The notes: a model not told the origin generated them from the letters alone. Counted from the first letter of the stretch, positions 1 through 15,414 are shown. The stretch is 64,000 nucleotides of DNA from Capillimicrobium parvum (GCF_021172045.1 NZ_CP087164.1:1612001-1676000); one strand, 5' to 3'. A program made the numbers and translations.

Positions 1-93
1 GCGATCACCGAGCACCTCGGCCGGCGCTACCGCGACCACGACGACGTTTGGATCGAGGTCACCCACCGCGACGTGGACCGGTCGCCGAAGTGA
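1..93 (+). CDS. 3' end of an unidentified protein
   Basis: An open frame runs from base 1 to a TGA at 91-93 and encodes 30 residues, ending in the polar tail DVDRSPK. Codon positions have the G/C-rich third-base pattern of the neighbouring genes, so it is read as the C-terminus of a gene that starts left of the window. The fragment is too short to identify. It is followed 37 bases later by a VOC gene on the same strand. Confidence 0.6.
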   Translation, partial: AITEHLGRRYRDHDDVWIEVTHRDVDRSPK

Positions 94-130
94 ACGGCCG
101 CCGCGCGGCGTCCGCCGCGGATCCGGCTCG

Positions 131-499
131 GTGATCGCGCACATCGGGTTCGAGGTCTCCGATCTCGAGCGCTCCGCCCGCTTCTACGACGCAGTGTTCT
201 TCGCCCTCGGCGTCCGGCGGCTGCACGAGGCGCCCGCGGCGATCGCCTACGGCGTGATGGAGCCGGCGTTCTGGATCGTCAACCGCGCGCGCCCGCCCGC
301 GCCCGGCTACGGCCACGTCGCGCTGCGGGCGAGCGGCCGCGCGGCCGTGGACGCGGCGTTCGGCGCCGGGGTGGCCGCGGGCGGACGCAGCGACGGCCCG
401 CCCGGCCCGCGGCCGCAGTACGGGCCGCGCACCTACGCGGCCTACCTGCTCGACCCCGACGGCCTGCGCGTCGAGCTCGTCGCCGGGGCGGACGGCTGA
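131..499 (+). CDS. VOC (glyoxalase/bleomycin-resistance) superfamily protein
   Basis: A 122-residue protein beginning at GTG. The N-terminus [19 protein letters not shown] is the classic first beta-alpha unit of a vicinal-oxygen-chelate domain, and the C-terminal [13 protein letters not shown] is the usual last strand carrying the metal-ligand Glu. One VOC domain of this length normally works as a dimer that binds a metal and a small substrate or a drug. The substrate cannot be read from sequence. It sits just upstream of a UvrA-like gene and a second VOC gene lies nearby, which is compatible with a detoxification or antibiotic-resistance role. Confidence 0.85.
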   Translation: MIAHIGFEVSDLERSARFYDAVFFALGVRRLHEAPAAIAYGVMEPAFWIVNRARPPAPGYGHVALRASGRAAVDAAFGAGVAAGGRSDGPPGPRPQYGPRTYAAYLLDPDGLRVELVAGADG

Positions 500-520
500 G
501 CGGAGGCGGCGCCAGGCCGA

Positions 521-561
521 TCAGGAATCGAGAAGCGCCCTCCGGGAGGCCCTCCTAGAGT
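521..561 (+). promoter_or_regulatory. Promoter of the UvrA-like gene with a repeated upstream box
   Basis: The 16-base box TCAGGAATCGAGAAGC lies at 521-536 and a -10 hexamer TAGAGT at 556-561, seven bases before the ATG at 569, so the message is predicted to be leaderless. The same box, with the same distances to its -10 and ATG, recurs at 3402. The box ends where a -35 element would lie, which fits an activator site for the nearby AraC-type regulator. Confidence 0.7.
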
Positions 562-568
562 GCCCGCC

Positions 569-2941
<2,373 letters not shown>

Positions 2942-2995
2942 CCGGAGCCCCGCCGGCCGGACCACGGCGGCGGCGGCGCGACGTACGATCTCGTC

Positions 2996-3439
<444 letters not shown>

Positions 3440-3449
3440 TGTGGCCGCC

Positions 3450-3860
3450 ATGGACATCACCATTCACTCAACCTTCCTGCCCCACGACGACCCCGAGGCG
3501 TCGCTGGCCTTCTACCGCGACAACCTCGGCTTCGAGGTCCGCAACGACGTGGGGTACGACGGGATGCGCTGGATCACCGTCGGCGCCCCCGCGCAGCCCG
3601 GCACCTCCATCGTCCTCACGCCGCCGGCCGCCGACCCCGGCATCACCGACGACGAGCGCCGCACCATCGCCGAGATGATGGCCAAGGGCACCTACGCCCA
3701 CCTCATCCTGGCCACCGAGGACCTCGACGCCGCCTTCGAGCACCTGCAGGCCAACGGCGCCGAGGTCGTCCAGGAGCCGACCGAGCAGCCCTACGGCGTC
3801 CGCGACTGCGCCTTCCGCGATCCGGCGGGCAACCTGATCCGCATCAACCAGCTCGGCTGA
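3450..3860 (+). CDS. VOC superfamily protein
   Basis: 136 residues starting at the leaderless-type ATG; an in-frame GTG at 3441 lies inside the -10 and is rejected. The order is typical of a one-domain VOC protein: HDDPEASLAFYRDNLGFEV at the N-terminus, DLDAAFEHLQANGAEVVQEP in the middle, and RDCAFRDPAGNLIRINQ at the end. Known relatives in AraC-linked clusters are annotated as glyoxalases or bleomycin-resistance-like proteins. Co-regulation with the UvrA-like ATPase through the shared promoter box is the main functional clue. Confidence 0.88.
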   Translation: MDITIHSTFLPHDDPEASLAFYRDNLGFEVRNDVGYDGMRWITVGAPAQPGTSIVLTPPAADPGITDDERRTIAEMMAKGTYAHLILATEDLDAAFEHLQANGAEVVQEPTEQPYGVRDCAFRDPAGNLIRINQLG

Positions 3861-3997
3861 GCCGCCCGCCGGTCGCGCCGCCCACCCGGGGAGGGCAGGA
3901 AGCGCCCTTGTGGCGGCGCCCGGCGCATGGGAAGGTCTCGGGAAGGCGGTCCCGAGAGGGTGCGCAGCGACATCGCACACCTCACCAAGGAGATCCG

Positions 3998-4786
3998 ATG
4001 ACCGTTGCCACCGAAGCGCCCGTTGTCGAGCTGGAGCAGGTCCGTCGCGAGATCCGCGCGATGTACCGCGAGGTCGCCCGCGATCCGGCCGGCGACTTTC
4101 ACTTCGAGATGGGCCGCGGCCTGGCCGAGCGGCTGGGCTATCCGGCGCCATGGCTGGACGCGGTGCCGGCGCAGGCGCTGGCGTCGTTCGCCGGGGTCGG
4201 GCACATGATCGATCTGGCCGAGCTGGCGCCCGGCGACCATGTCGTGGACCTGGGCAGCGGCTCGGGCACGGACGCGTTCGTGGCCGCGCACCTCGTGGGC
4301 CCCGGCGGGGGCGTGACGGGCGTGGACATGACCGAGCATCAGCTCGGCAAGGCGCGCACACAGCGCGACCTCGCCGGGATCGACCACGTCGTGTTCGTCA
4401 AGGGCTACGTCGAGGAGCCGCCGGTCGAGGCCGGCAGCGCCGATGCGGTGATCTCCAACGGGGTGTTGAACCTGGTGCCCGATAAGGCGCGCGCGTTCGC
4501 CGCCGCCGCCCGGGCGCTGCGTCCGGGCGGGCGCCTGGCGCTGGCCGACATCGTCAGCGCGCGCGAGCTCAAGGCGCGGACGCGGGCCAACACCCAGTTG
4601 TGGGCGGCGTGCATCGCGGGCGCCGTGCCGCTGGAGCGCTACCTCGACGGCATCCGCGTCGCCGGCCTCACCGTCGACGAGGTCCGCGTGAACCACCAGT
4701 ACCGCTTCGTCTCCCAGCGAGCGCTCGACGCCGCCGACACGTACGGCGTCGTGAGCGTCTCGATCCGGGCGACGAAGCCGAAGTAG
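3998..4786 (+). CDS. SAM-dependent class I methyltransferase
   Basis: 262 residues. ATG 3998 is chosen because AAGGAG lies five bases upstream (3988-3993); a longer in-frame start at 3908 has no ribosome site. Motif I is VVDLGSGSGTDAF (about residue 82), followed by GVDM and the motif IV region ADAVISNGVLNLVPDK, then LRPGGRLALADIV. The layout resembles arsenite methyltransferase-type enzymes, including a Cys in AACIAGA, but the full set of ArsM cysteines is not seen. The substrate is unknown. A small DUF4242 gene follows after a 63-base gap. Confidence 0.85.
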   Translation: MTVATEAPVVELEQVRREIRAMYREVARDPAGDFHFEMGRGLAERLGYPAPWLDAVPAQALASFAGVGHMIDLAELAPGDHVVDLGSGSGTDAFVAAHLVGPGGGVTGVDMTEHQLGKARTQRDLAGIDHVVFVKGYVEEPPVEAGSADAVISNGVLNLVPDKARAFAAAARALRPGGRLALADIVSARELKARTRANTQLWAACIAGAVPLERYLDGIRVAGLTVDEVRVNHQYRFVSQRALDAADTYGVVSVSIRATKPK

Positions 4787-4849
4787 GGAAGGCATCGGAG
4801 TCGCCCGGCGTCCTCCCTTTCCAACCACCCCACAAGGAGCACCACCACC

Positions 4850-5152
4850 ATGCAGCTCTACGCCATCCGCCGTCGCAACGCCTGGAAGACCCCCGCCGAG
4901 CTCCAGGCCACGGCGGAGCGCTCGGCCCGCGAGGGCGACAAGACCCCGGACCAGGTGCGGTGGATCCGGTCCTACGTCGTCAACGAGGACGACGGCACCC
5001 TCGGCACGGTCTGCATCTATGAGGCCGCCAGCCCGGAGGCGATCCGCGACCACGCGGCCCGCACCGACATGCCGGCCGACGAGATCACCCCGGTCGCCGA
5101 CACGGTCGTCGTGCGCCCCGACCCGGAGACCGCGGGCACCGCCGCCTCGTAG
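4850..5152 (+). CDS. DUF4242 family protein
   Basis: 100 residues with a good ribosome site (AAGGAG, 4836-4841). The sequence MQLYAIRRRNAWKTPAEL, VRWIRSYVVNEDDGTLGTVCIYEAASPEAIRDHA and MPADEI matches the ferredoxin-like DUF4242 family, whose best-known member is a small nickel-binding protein of Streptomyces. It follows the methyltransferase, and a cyclase gene begins 22 bases after its stop. Confidence 0.8.
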   Translation: MQLYAIRRRNAWKTPAELQATAERSAREGDKTPDQVRWIRSYVVNEDDGTLGTVCIYEAASPEAIRDHAARTDMPADEITPVADTVVVRPDPETAGTAAS

Positions 5153-5174
5153 CGGTCCAGCTGCCGGTGCCGCC

Positions 5175-5726
5175 ATGAGCCAGGAACGCCACCGCCTGCG
5201 CGTGCTCACCACGCTGCTGTTCACCGACATCGCCGGCTCCACGGAGCACGCGGCTCTGCTCGGCGACCGCCGCTGGCTCGACGTGCTCAACGCGCACGAC
5301 GAGCTGATCCGCGAGGAGGTGAGGGGCCACGGCGGCAACGTCATCAAGCTCCTGGGCGACGGGGCGCTGGCCACGTTCGGCGCTCCGTCACCCGCGCTCG
5401 CGGCCGCGGAGTCGATCAGCACGCGGGCGCTCGACGAGCTCGGCCTCGGGATCCGGTCGGGCGTCCACAGCGGCGAGTGCGACCTCGTCACCGGCGACGT
5501 CCGCGGCCTCGCGGTCCACGTCGGCGCCCGGGTCGCGGAGCTCGCCGCTCCGGGCGAGGTTCTCATGACCGGCACCGTCGCGGACCTGCTGATCGGTGCC
5601 GGCCACGACCTCGCCGATCGCGGCGAGCGCGTGCTGCGCGGCGTCCCCGGCCGCTGGCGGATGCTCGCGCTGCGGGCGCTGGCCGGCACGATCGCGCCCG
5701 TCGGGACGTTGTCGGAGGCGGCGTGA
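5175..5726 (+). CDS. Class III adenylate/guanylate cyclase, stand-alone domain
   Basis: 183 residues from ATG 5175; the open frame extends upstream to 5019 but overlaps DUF4242. Typical cyclase features are present: LLFTDIAGSTEHAALLGD with the metal-binding Asp, GGNVIKLLGDGALATFGAP with the second Asp, and GLGIRSGVHSGECDLVTGDVRGLAVHVGARVAELAAPGEVL. In many actinomycetes this exact cyclase type is fused to an alpha/beta hydrolase; here the hydrolase domain is at the end of the next gene, 18 bases downstream. Product is probably cAMP; substrate residues were not checked. Confidence 0.9.
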   Translation: MSQERHRLRVLTTLLFTDIAGSTEHAALLGDRRWLDVLNAHDELIREEVRGHGGNVIKLLGDGALATFGAPSPALAAAESISTRALDELGLGIRSGVHSGECDLVTGDVRGLAVHVGARVAELAAPGEVLMTGTVADLLIGAGHDLADRGERVLRGVPGRWRMLALRALAGTIAPVGTLSEAA

Positions 5727-5744
5727 ACCGGGCGGGCTGACGTC

Positions 5745-7850
5745 GTGGACTGCGTCGACGTCCTTCTGCTCGGCGCGTTCGCCGTGACGGTCGACGGCGC
5801 GGCGGTCGCGCCGCGCGACTGGCCTCAGCGGCGCGCGAGCGACCTCGTCAAGCTGCTCGCGCTCGCGCCCGGGCACCGGCTGACCCGTGAGCGCGTGCTC
5901 GACGCGCTCTGGCCGCACCTCGCCCCTGAGGCCGCGGCCGCCGCGCTGCACAAGGCCGCGCACTACGCCCGCCGCGCGATGGGCGACCGCGACGCCGTCG
6001 TGGTCGGCGGCGGCACCGTGGCGCTCGCGCCCGACGCCGCCGTGACGACCGACGCCGAGCGCTTCGAGGCGGATGCCGCCGCGCCCTACGGCGGCGAACT
6101 GCTGCCCGGAGACCTCTACGAGGAGTGGACCCGCGAGGCGCGCGAGCGCCTTCGCGCCCTGCATGCGGACCGCCTGCGCGCGGCCGGGGCGTGGGAGGCG
6201 CTTCTCGCCGAGGACCCGGCGGACGAGGAGGCACACCGCGCGCTCATGCGCCAGGCCGCCGCCTGCGGGGATCGTGCCGCGGCGGTGCGGCGCTTCCGCG
6301 CGCTGCGCGAGGAGCTCGCCCGTCTCGGCGCCCAGCCGTCGGCCGAGTCGCTGAAGCTGTATCGCGACGTGTCGCGCGGCCCGGCGGTGACGGCGCCGGT
6401 CGCGCCGCCCGAGCCGATGTTCGGGCGCGCGCCGACTCTGGCGGTCGCGCTGGACCGCCTCGACGTGGCCGACGCCGGCCGTGGCGGCGTGCTGCTGCTG
6501 TGCGGCGAGTCCGGCAGCGGCAAGACGCGAATCGCCGAGACGGTGCTCGCGGCCGCGGCGGGCCGGCGCTGGCACACGCTGCGCGGCACCGCGATCGCCC
6601 ACCGCGGGGCGCTGGGCGCCGTCGTGCAGGCCGTCGCCGCCCTGCTCGCCGAGCGTCCCGACCTCCTCGCGCACCTGTCGGCGGCCGCGGTCGCGGACTT
6701 CCGCGGCGCCGCGGTCCCCGGCGCCCCGGCGATCGGCGAGCTGCTCGCGTGCGCCGCCGAGGAGCGCGGCTGCGCGCTGCTGCTCGACGACCTCCACGCC
6801 GCCGACGAGGCGACCGTGCGCCTGGTCGAGGAGCTCGCCGCGACGGCGCCGGGCCACCGCCTGCTCGTGATCGCCGGCTGGCGGCCGTCGGAGGGCTCGT
6901 CGCATCTCGAGCGGGTCGCCGCGGCGCTGGAGGATCAGCGGCTGGCGGCCGCGGTGCGCATCGAGCCCGCCGAGCGCTCCGCCGTCCCCACGACCCGCTA
7001 CGCGGTGTCGTCCGACGGTGCGCGCATCGCCTACCAGGTGCTGGGGGAGGGGCCGCCGGACATCGTGCTGGTCCCGGGCTTCGTCTCGAACGTCGAGCAC
7101 GGCTGGGAGATGCCGGCCGCGCGCCGGCTGTTCCAGCGCCTGGCTGCCCGCGGCCGGCTGATCCTGTGGGACAAGCGCGGCAACGGCCTGTCGGATCCGG
7201 CCGGCCGGGCGCCGGGCCTGGACGAGCGCATGGAGGACCTGGCCGCCGTGATGGCCACCGCGGGCAGCGAGCGCGCCGTGCTCTTCGGCGTGTCCGAGGG
7301 CGGCCCGATGAGCATCCTCTTCGCGGCCGAGCACCCGGGGGCGGTCGAGGCGCTCGTGCTCTACGGCACGGCCGCGTGCTTCTACCGCGACGCGGACCAC
7401 CCGGCCGGCTGGCAGCCCGAGGTCGCCGAGCGGCTGGCCGACCGCCTCTACGAGCACTGGGGCACCGGCGCGCTGCTGCGGATCTTCGCGCCGAGCTGCG
7501 CCGGCGACCCGCTGAGCCGCGAGCTGTTCGGCCGCTTCCAGCGCGCCGGCGCGAGCCCGTCGATGGGCCGGGCCACCGTCGAGGCGATGCGTGACATCGA
7601 CCTGCGGCCGCTGCTGCCCTCGGTCCGCGCGCCGACCCTCGTCGTCCATCGCCGCGGAGACCGGATGATCTCGGTCGAGGGCGCCCGCCAGGTGGCGGGC
7701 GGCATCCCGGACGCCGTGCTCGTCGAGCTCGACGGCGACGACCACTTCCCGTGGCTCGGCGACACCGACCCGCTCACCGCGGAGATCGAGACGTTCCTCG
7801 ACGAGCTCGTCAGGCGGCGATCGCCGTCGCCCGCCGCCGCGCGCCCGTGA
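5745..7850 (+). CDS. BTAD regulator - P-loop ATPase - alpha/beta hydrolase fusion
   Basis: 701 residues, GTG start. Residues 1-215 are a SARP/BTAD-type DNA-binding and bacterial activation domain (LLLGAFAVTVDG, HRLTRERVLDALWPHLAPEAA, ELLPGDLYEEWTREARERL). Residues 225-400 are a P-loop domain with Walker A GESGSGKTR (about 250) and Walker B CALLLDDLHAADEA (about 342). From about 418 the chain becomes an alpha/beta hydrolase: LVPGFVSNVEHGWE, LILWDKRGNGLSD, nucleophile elbow GVSEGG and a late DDHFPW histidine. The C-terminus overlaps the convergent monooxygenase gene by 41 bases. BTAD-AAA is known; joined to this hydrolase it is uncommon. Confidence 0.85.
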   Translation: MDCVDVLLLGAFAVTVDGAAVAPRDWPQRRASDLVKLLALAPGHRLTRERVLDALWPHLAPEAAAAALHKAAHYARRAMGDRDAVVVGGGTVALAPDAAVTTDAERFEADAAAPYGGELLPGDLYEEWTREARERLRALHADRLRAAGAWEALLAEDPADEEAHRALMRQAAACGDRAAAVRRFRALREELARLGAQPSAESLKLYRDVSRGPAVTAPVAPPEPMFGRAPTLAVALDRLDVADAGRGGVLLLCGESGSGKTRIAETVLAAAAGRRWHTLRGTAIAHRGALGAVVQAVAALLAERPDLLAHLSAAAVADFRGAAVPGAPAIGELLACAAEERGCALLLDDLHAADEATVRLVEELAATAPGHRLLVIAGWRPSEGSSHLERVAAALEDQRLAAAVRIEPAERSAVPTTRYAVSSDGARIAYQVLGEGPPDIVLVPGFVSNVEHGWEMPAARRLFQRLAARGRLILWDKRGNGLSDPAGRAPGLDERMEDLAAVMATAGSERAVLFGVSEGGPMSILFAAEHPGAVEALVLYGTAACFYRDADHPAGWQPEVAERLADRLYEHWGTGALLRIFAPSCAGDPLSRELFGRFQRAGASPSMGRATVEAMRDIDLRPLLPSVRAPTLVVHRRGDRMISVEGARQVAGGIPDAVLVELDGDDHFPWLGDTDPLTAEIETFLDELVRRRSPSPAAARP

Positions 7851-9030
7851 TCACCGCCGCGATGTGGGCGGCGTCGGCGCCGACCCCGCCGATCATGTGG
7901 GAGGTGCGCCGGTGCTGGAACGGCAGGCCGAGCGCGTACAGCCCGGGGACGCGCGTGACGCCGCGGCGGTGGACGAGCTCGCCGTCGGCGTCGGTCGCGC
8001 CGTCGGGCAGCCAGTCGTAGCGGCGGCCGAAGCCCGTCGCCCACAGCACCGTGCCGATGCCGGCGGGGCGCAGGTCGAGCTCGGCGGGCCCGGGGGCCAG
8101 ATCCAGCGCGGCGGGCCAGGCCGACGGGGAGCCGGCCTGCGCGTCGAAGCGCGCGAGCAGCCGGCGCATACGCGCATCGGCCGCGCGGGCGGACTCGGGC
8201 AGGTCGGCCGCGAAGCGCGCCCGCGATCCCGCCCAGCCCAGCAGGCGCCCCGCGAGGGTCACCCCCGCGTCGCGCAGGACGCCCAGGTCGAGCCGCTCGC
8301 CGCCCCGCGCGCCCGTGAGTACGAGGCTCGCCGCGCGGCGCGCGGCCGCCGGATCGCGGACCTCGTCGATCGTGCGCTCGAGCTCACCGATCCGGCCGAG
8401 CCACGTCCACGCGTCGATCCCCCGGTGGCGGCGGATCATCCGCGCGTGACGGCCGGCGGCGAGGACGACCTCGCGGCCGGCGCGCCGCAGCTCCAGGGCG
8501 AGCTGCTGGCCGGTCGGTCCCGCGCCGACGACGAGGACGCCGCCGTCGGGCAGCGCGCCCGGCGACCGGTACGCCGCGGCGTGCAGCGAGAGCACGCCGC
8601 GCGGCACGGCGGCCGCGCTCTCCGGCAGCCGCAGCCGGTCGGCGGCGCCCGTGGCCACGACGACCCCCTCGGCCCGCCAGGTGCCGCCGTCGGTCTCGAC
8701 ATGGAACGCGCCGCCGCGGCGGCGCACCGCGTGGACCCGCGTGCGACCGATCACCGGTGCGGCGAAGGACGCCGCGTAGGCGCCGAGCCGGGCGATGAGC
8801 TCGTCGCGCGTCATGAAGGCATGCGGGTCGGCGATCGGCGCGTCGCCGGGCAGGCGGCTGAGCCAGTTCGGCGTCAGCAGCGTGAGCGAGTCCCAGCGGC
8901 CGGTGCGCCAGCGCTCGCCGACCCGGCCGCGCTCGACGAGCACGTGATCGCGCCCGGCGAGCGTCAGCTCCCGGCTCAGGGCGAGGCCCGCCTGGCCGGC
9001 GCCGACGATGAGCGTGTCCGTGCGCGGCAT
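7810..9030 (-). CDS. FAD/NAD(P)H-dependent flavin monooxygenase-like oxidoreductase
   Basis: 406 residues. The N-terminal FAD-binding motif is TLIVGAGQAGLALSREL, followed by RWRTGRWDSLTLLTPNWLSRLPGD; a second Rossmann motif VLVVGAGPTGQQLALEL lies near residue 165. VVVATGAADRLRLP and VLWATGFGRRYDWLPD are typical of the CzcO/flavin monooxygenase group of putative K+ transport-linked flavoproteins and FMOs. It is four bases downstream of an acyl-CoA dehydrogenase gene on the same strand, suggesting a shared transcript and a catabolic or desulfonation-like redox role. Confidence 0.87.
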   Translation of the reverse strand: MPRTDTLIVGAGQAGLALSRELTLAGRDHVLVERGRVGERWRTGRWDSLTLLTPNWLSRLPGDAPIADPHAFMTRDELIARLGAYAASFAAPVIGRTRVHAVRRRGGAFHVETDGGTWRAEGVVVATGAADRLRLPESAAAVPRGVLSLHAAAYRSPGALPDGGVLVVGAGPTGQQLALELRRAGREVVLAAGRHARMIRRHRGIDAWTWLGRIGELERTIDEVRDPAAARRAASLVLTGARGGERLDLGVLRDAGVTLAGRLLGWAGSRARFAADLPESARAADARMRRLLARFDAQAGSPSAWPAALDLAPGPAELDLRPAGIGTVLWATGFGRRYDWLPDGATDADGELVHRRGVTRVPGLYALGLPFQHRRTSHMIGGVGADAAHIAAVITGARRRATAIAA

Positions 9031-9033
9031 GGC

Positions 9034-10257
9034 TCAGTGCAGCTCCGGGTCGCGGCCGAGCGCGGCACGCGCGACGAACTCGTGGGCGCGGTTGGCGCCG
9101 AGCGGATGCATGAACCCGATCGCGCGCACGTCGCGCAGCGCCCGGGCGATCGGATGGCCGGACCGATAGGCGGCGCCGCCGGCGAGCGCCATCGCGCGGT
9201 CGACGACCCGCGGCGCGGCCTCGCCGACGAGCGCCTTCGTCGCCTGCGCCTCAGCGAACAGCGCGTGGATCTCCGTCGCCGTGCCGGCGTCACGCGGCCG
9301 GCGGTCGTGATGGTCGTCGATGAGCATCGCGGCGCGGCCGAGCGCGCCGCGCGCCGCGGTGAGGTCGAGCTCGCTGTCGGCGAGCAGCGTGCCGGCCCGG
9401 CCGTGCGTCGCGGCGCCGTTGCCGCCGGCCAGCGCCGCGAGCGCGTTGGCGTGGGCGGCCTCGGCGATCCCGAGCGAGGCGGAGGCGTGAAACAGCCCGG
9501 CGGTGAGGTTGCGGTCCATGTAGCCGGTGGCGTCGCCGGCCGGGAACCCGCCGCGCAGCGCGCCGGCGGGCAGCTCGACGCGGTCGAACGTGACGGTGTG
9601 GCTGGCGGACGCGCGCATGCCGAGACCGTCCCAGTCGTCGTGGACTCGCACCCCAGGCGCGTCGGCGGCGATCTGGGCGTAGCCGTAGCGCTCGGCGCCG
9701 GCCTCGTCGGCGAACGTCACGGCAGCGTAGAAGTGCGTCGCGGCGGCGGACATCGTGCAGAACGCCTTGCGCCCGTCGACGCGCCATCCGCGCTCGGTGC
9801 GCGTGGCGACGGTGGCGGGCCGCGTGAGGTCCTGGCCGTGCTCGCTGATCGCGGCGGCGAGCACGACGCCGTCACGGACGGCGGCGGCCAGCGACGACCC
9901 GAAGGCCGCGGCGCGGCGGGCGTCGCCCGCGGCCTCGGCGATCTGCCGGCGGCGCACCATGCTCAGCACCGCGACGAGGTGCATGTTCGTGCCGATGGCG
10001 ACGGAGGCGTCGCCGCGGGCCAGGCGCGACGCGGCGACGACGACGTCGTGGACGGACGCGACGCCGAGCCCGCCCAGCTCGGGCGGCACGGGCGCGGCGA
10101 GGTAGCCCGCGGCACGCAGCGCATCGAGCGCGGCCACCGGGTAGGCGGCGCGCTCGTCATGGGCGCCGGCGGATGCGGCGAGGTGTCCGGACAGGGTCTC
10201 GGCGAGGCCGACGAGGCGAGCGCCGGCCGGGGTCCTGGCGGTGAGGTCGAGGGGCAT
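9034..10257 (-). CDS. Acyl-CoA dehydrogenase family flavoprotein
   Basis: 407 residues with the acyl-CoA dehydrogenase order: N-terminal helical domain (VPPELGGLGVASVHDVV, AIGTNMHLVAVLSMV), a middle beta domain (GWRVDGRKAFCTMSAAATHFY, VHDDWDGLGMRASASHTVTFDRVELPAG) and a C-terminal four-helix bundle ending REALRDVRAIGFMHPLG-like. The middle domain resembles SfnB/DszC-type monooxygenases of the superfamily as much as true dehydrogenases. The neighbouring flavin monooxygenase and OsmC genes share strand and close spacing. Confidence 0.85.
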   Translation of the reverse strand: MPLDLTARTPAGARLVGLAETLSGHLAASAGAHDERAAYPVAALDALRAAGYLAAPVPPELGGLGVASVHDVVVAASRLARGDASVAIGTNMHLVAVLSMVRRRQIAEAAGDARRAAAFGSSLAAAVRDGVVLAAAISEHGQDLTRPATVATRTERGWRVDGRKAFCTMSAAATHFYAAVTFADEAGAERYGYAQIAADAPGVRVHDDWDGLGMRASASHTVTFDRVELPAGALRGGFPAGDATGYMDRNLTAGLFHASASLGIAEAAHANALAALAGGNGAATHGRAGTLLADSELDLTAARGALGRAAMLIDDHHDRRPRDAGTATEIHALFAEAQATKALVGEAAPRVVDRAMALAGGAAYRSGHPIARALRDVRAIGFMHPLGANRAHEFVARAALGRDPELH

Positions 10258-10324
10258 CGCGATCGTCTCCTTCGGTCGGTGCAGGCGGCCCGGGCCGGCG
10301 CGCGGCCGGCCCGGGAGATCCGCC

Positions 10325-10894
10325 TCACGCGGCGTCGACCTCCACGTCGACCGGCACCCCGTGGGTGACCATGTCGTAGACGGCCGACCGCGCCCGGCCG
10401 CGCGCGACGACCTCGCGCAGCTTCTCTGCCGGGGCGTCGCCCTCGACGCGGAACGCCACGCGGATGCTCGTGAAGCCGTTGCGATGGCGGTCGTCGAGCC
10501 CGAGCGCGCCCTGGACGTCCATGTCGCCCTCGAGCACGGACTCGACGCTCGTGAGGCGCACCTTGCGCGCGGCGGCGACGTAGACGATCGAGGTCGTCAG
10601 GCACGCGGCCAGCGCATGCAGCAGGTGCTCGGCCGGGTTCGGGCCGGTGTCGGTGCCGAGCAGGATCGCCGGCTCGCCGGCGTCCACGGCGAACGCCGCC
10701 TCACGGGAGGTGTCCTCGCCGCCGGCCGCGTAGAAGCCCTGGATCGTCGAGCGGTTGTGGGCGCCGTCGATCCAGCGGTTGCGGGCCCGGAAGGTGAACT
10801 TCGCGAGCTCCGGCTGCTGCTTGAGCAGGTCGAGCGTGCCGAACATCTGCTCGGTGTCCACGCCGTTGCGGACGCGCTCCTGGACCTGGGTCAT
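10325..10894 (-). CDS. OsmC-family protein
   Basis: 189 residues starting at 10894 behind a GGAGGG ribosome site. GTDTGPNPAEHLLHALAACLTTSIVYVAAARKV is the OsmC signature with one of the two family cysteines; the C-terminal half contains FRVEGDAPAEKLREVVARGRARSAVYDMVTHGVPVDVEVD. Classical OsmC/Ohr peroxidases use two cysteines, and only this one is apparent, so hydroperoxide reduction is uncertain. The long open frame that continues upstream to 14170 is a shadow of the divergent regulator gene. It is the first gene of a three-gene minus-strand group. Confidence 0.87.
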   Translation of the reverse strand: MTQVQERVRNGVDTEQMFGTLDLLKQQPELAKFTFRARNRWIDGAHNRSTIQGFYAAGGEDTSREAAFAVDAGEPAILLGTDTGPNPAEHLLHALAACLTTSIVYVAAARKVRLTSVESVLEGDMDVQGALGLDDRHRNGFTSIRVAFRVEGDAPAEKLREVVARGRARSAVYDMVTHGVPVDVEVDAA

Positions 10895-11026
10895 GTCGGT
10901 CCCTCCTGGTGTCGGCGGGGCGGCCCGCCGGATGGTTGGTGGTGTCGACGGGGACCCTCGCGACCCGGGCTTCCCAGAACCTTCCGAGGCGACGATCCGG
11001 CTCGCGGTGCATTGCAGGATCGGCGC

Positions 11027-15251
<4,225 letters not shown>

Positions 15252-15257
15252 TGGTTC

Positions 15258-15405
15258 GTCTCGCAACCATCGGCCTGGAAGGTGGGTTGTCGGCGCCGCC
15301 AGGCAAGGACGCAGACCCGAAGGAATCCCTCTGGGATTTCGAGTGGTCGAGGACGCAGCGTGGCGGTGATCGACGGCCCGCATTCCGGGTCGATGGTTGC
15401 GGGAC
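15258..15405 (+). ncRNA. Candidate structured RNA (cis-regulatory) between gap and pgk
   Basis: Bases 15258-15272 pair with 15391-15405 in a 15-bp helix with a single G-U, enclosing 118 bases. Inside are a helix GCCTGG/CCAGGC (15273-15278 with 15299-15304), a hairpin 15322-15329/15333-15340 with a three-base loop, and a possible loop pseudoknot GGGTT (15284-15288) with GACCC (15314-15318). The octamer GGACGCAG occurs twice, at 15307 and 15351. The 3' strand of the closing helix ends nine bases before the pgk start and contains the only purine-rich ribosome-site candidate. I do not recognise a described riboswitch class. Confidence 0.6.
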
Positions 15406-15414
15406 GGGCCACGA

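Noticed and set aside
7864-10368. An 834-codon plus-strand frame over the monooxygenase and dehydrogenase genes
   Set aside because: Antisense shadow: the minus strand has recognisable FAD and acyl-CoA dehydrogenase motifs throughout.
15258-15405. Identification of the gap-pgk RNA as a c-di-GMP-I riboswitch because of GGACGCA
   Set aside because: The two-hairpin GEMM layout and its other conserved bases are not present; the heptamer match alone is weak.
15397-15414. TTG at 15397 as the pgk start
   Set aside because: It lies in the closing helix of the RNA and adds six residues not found in the family; GTG 15415 gives the canonical N-terminus.
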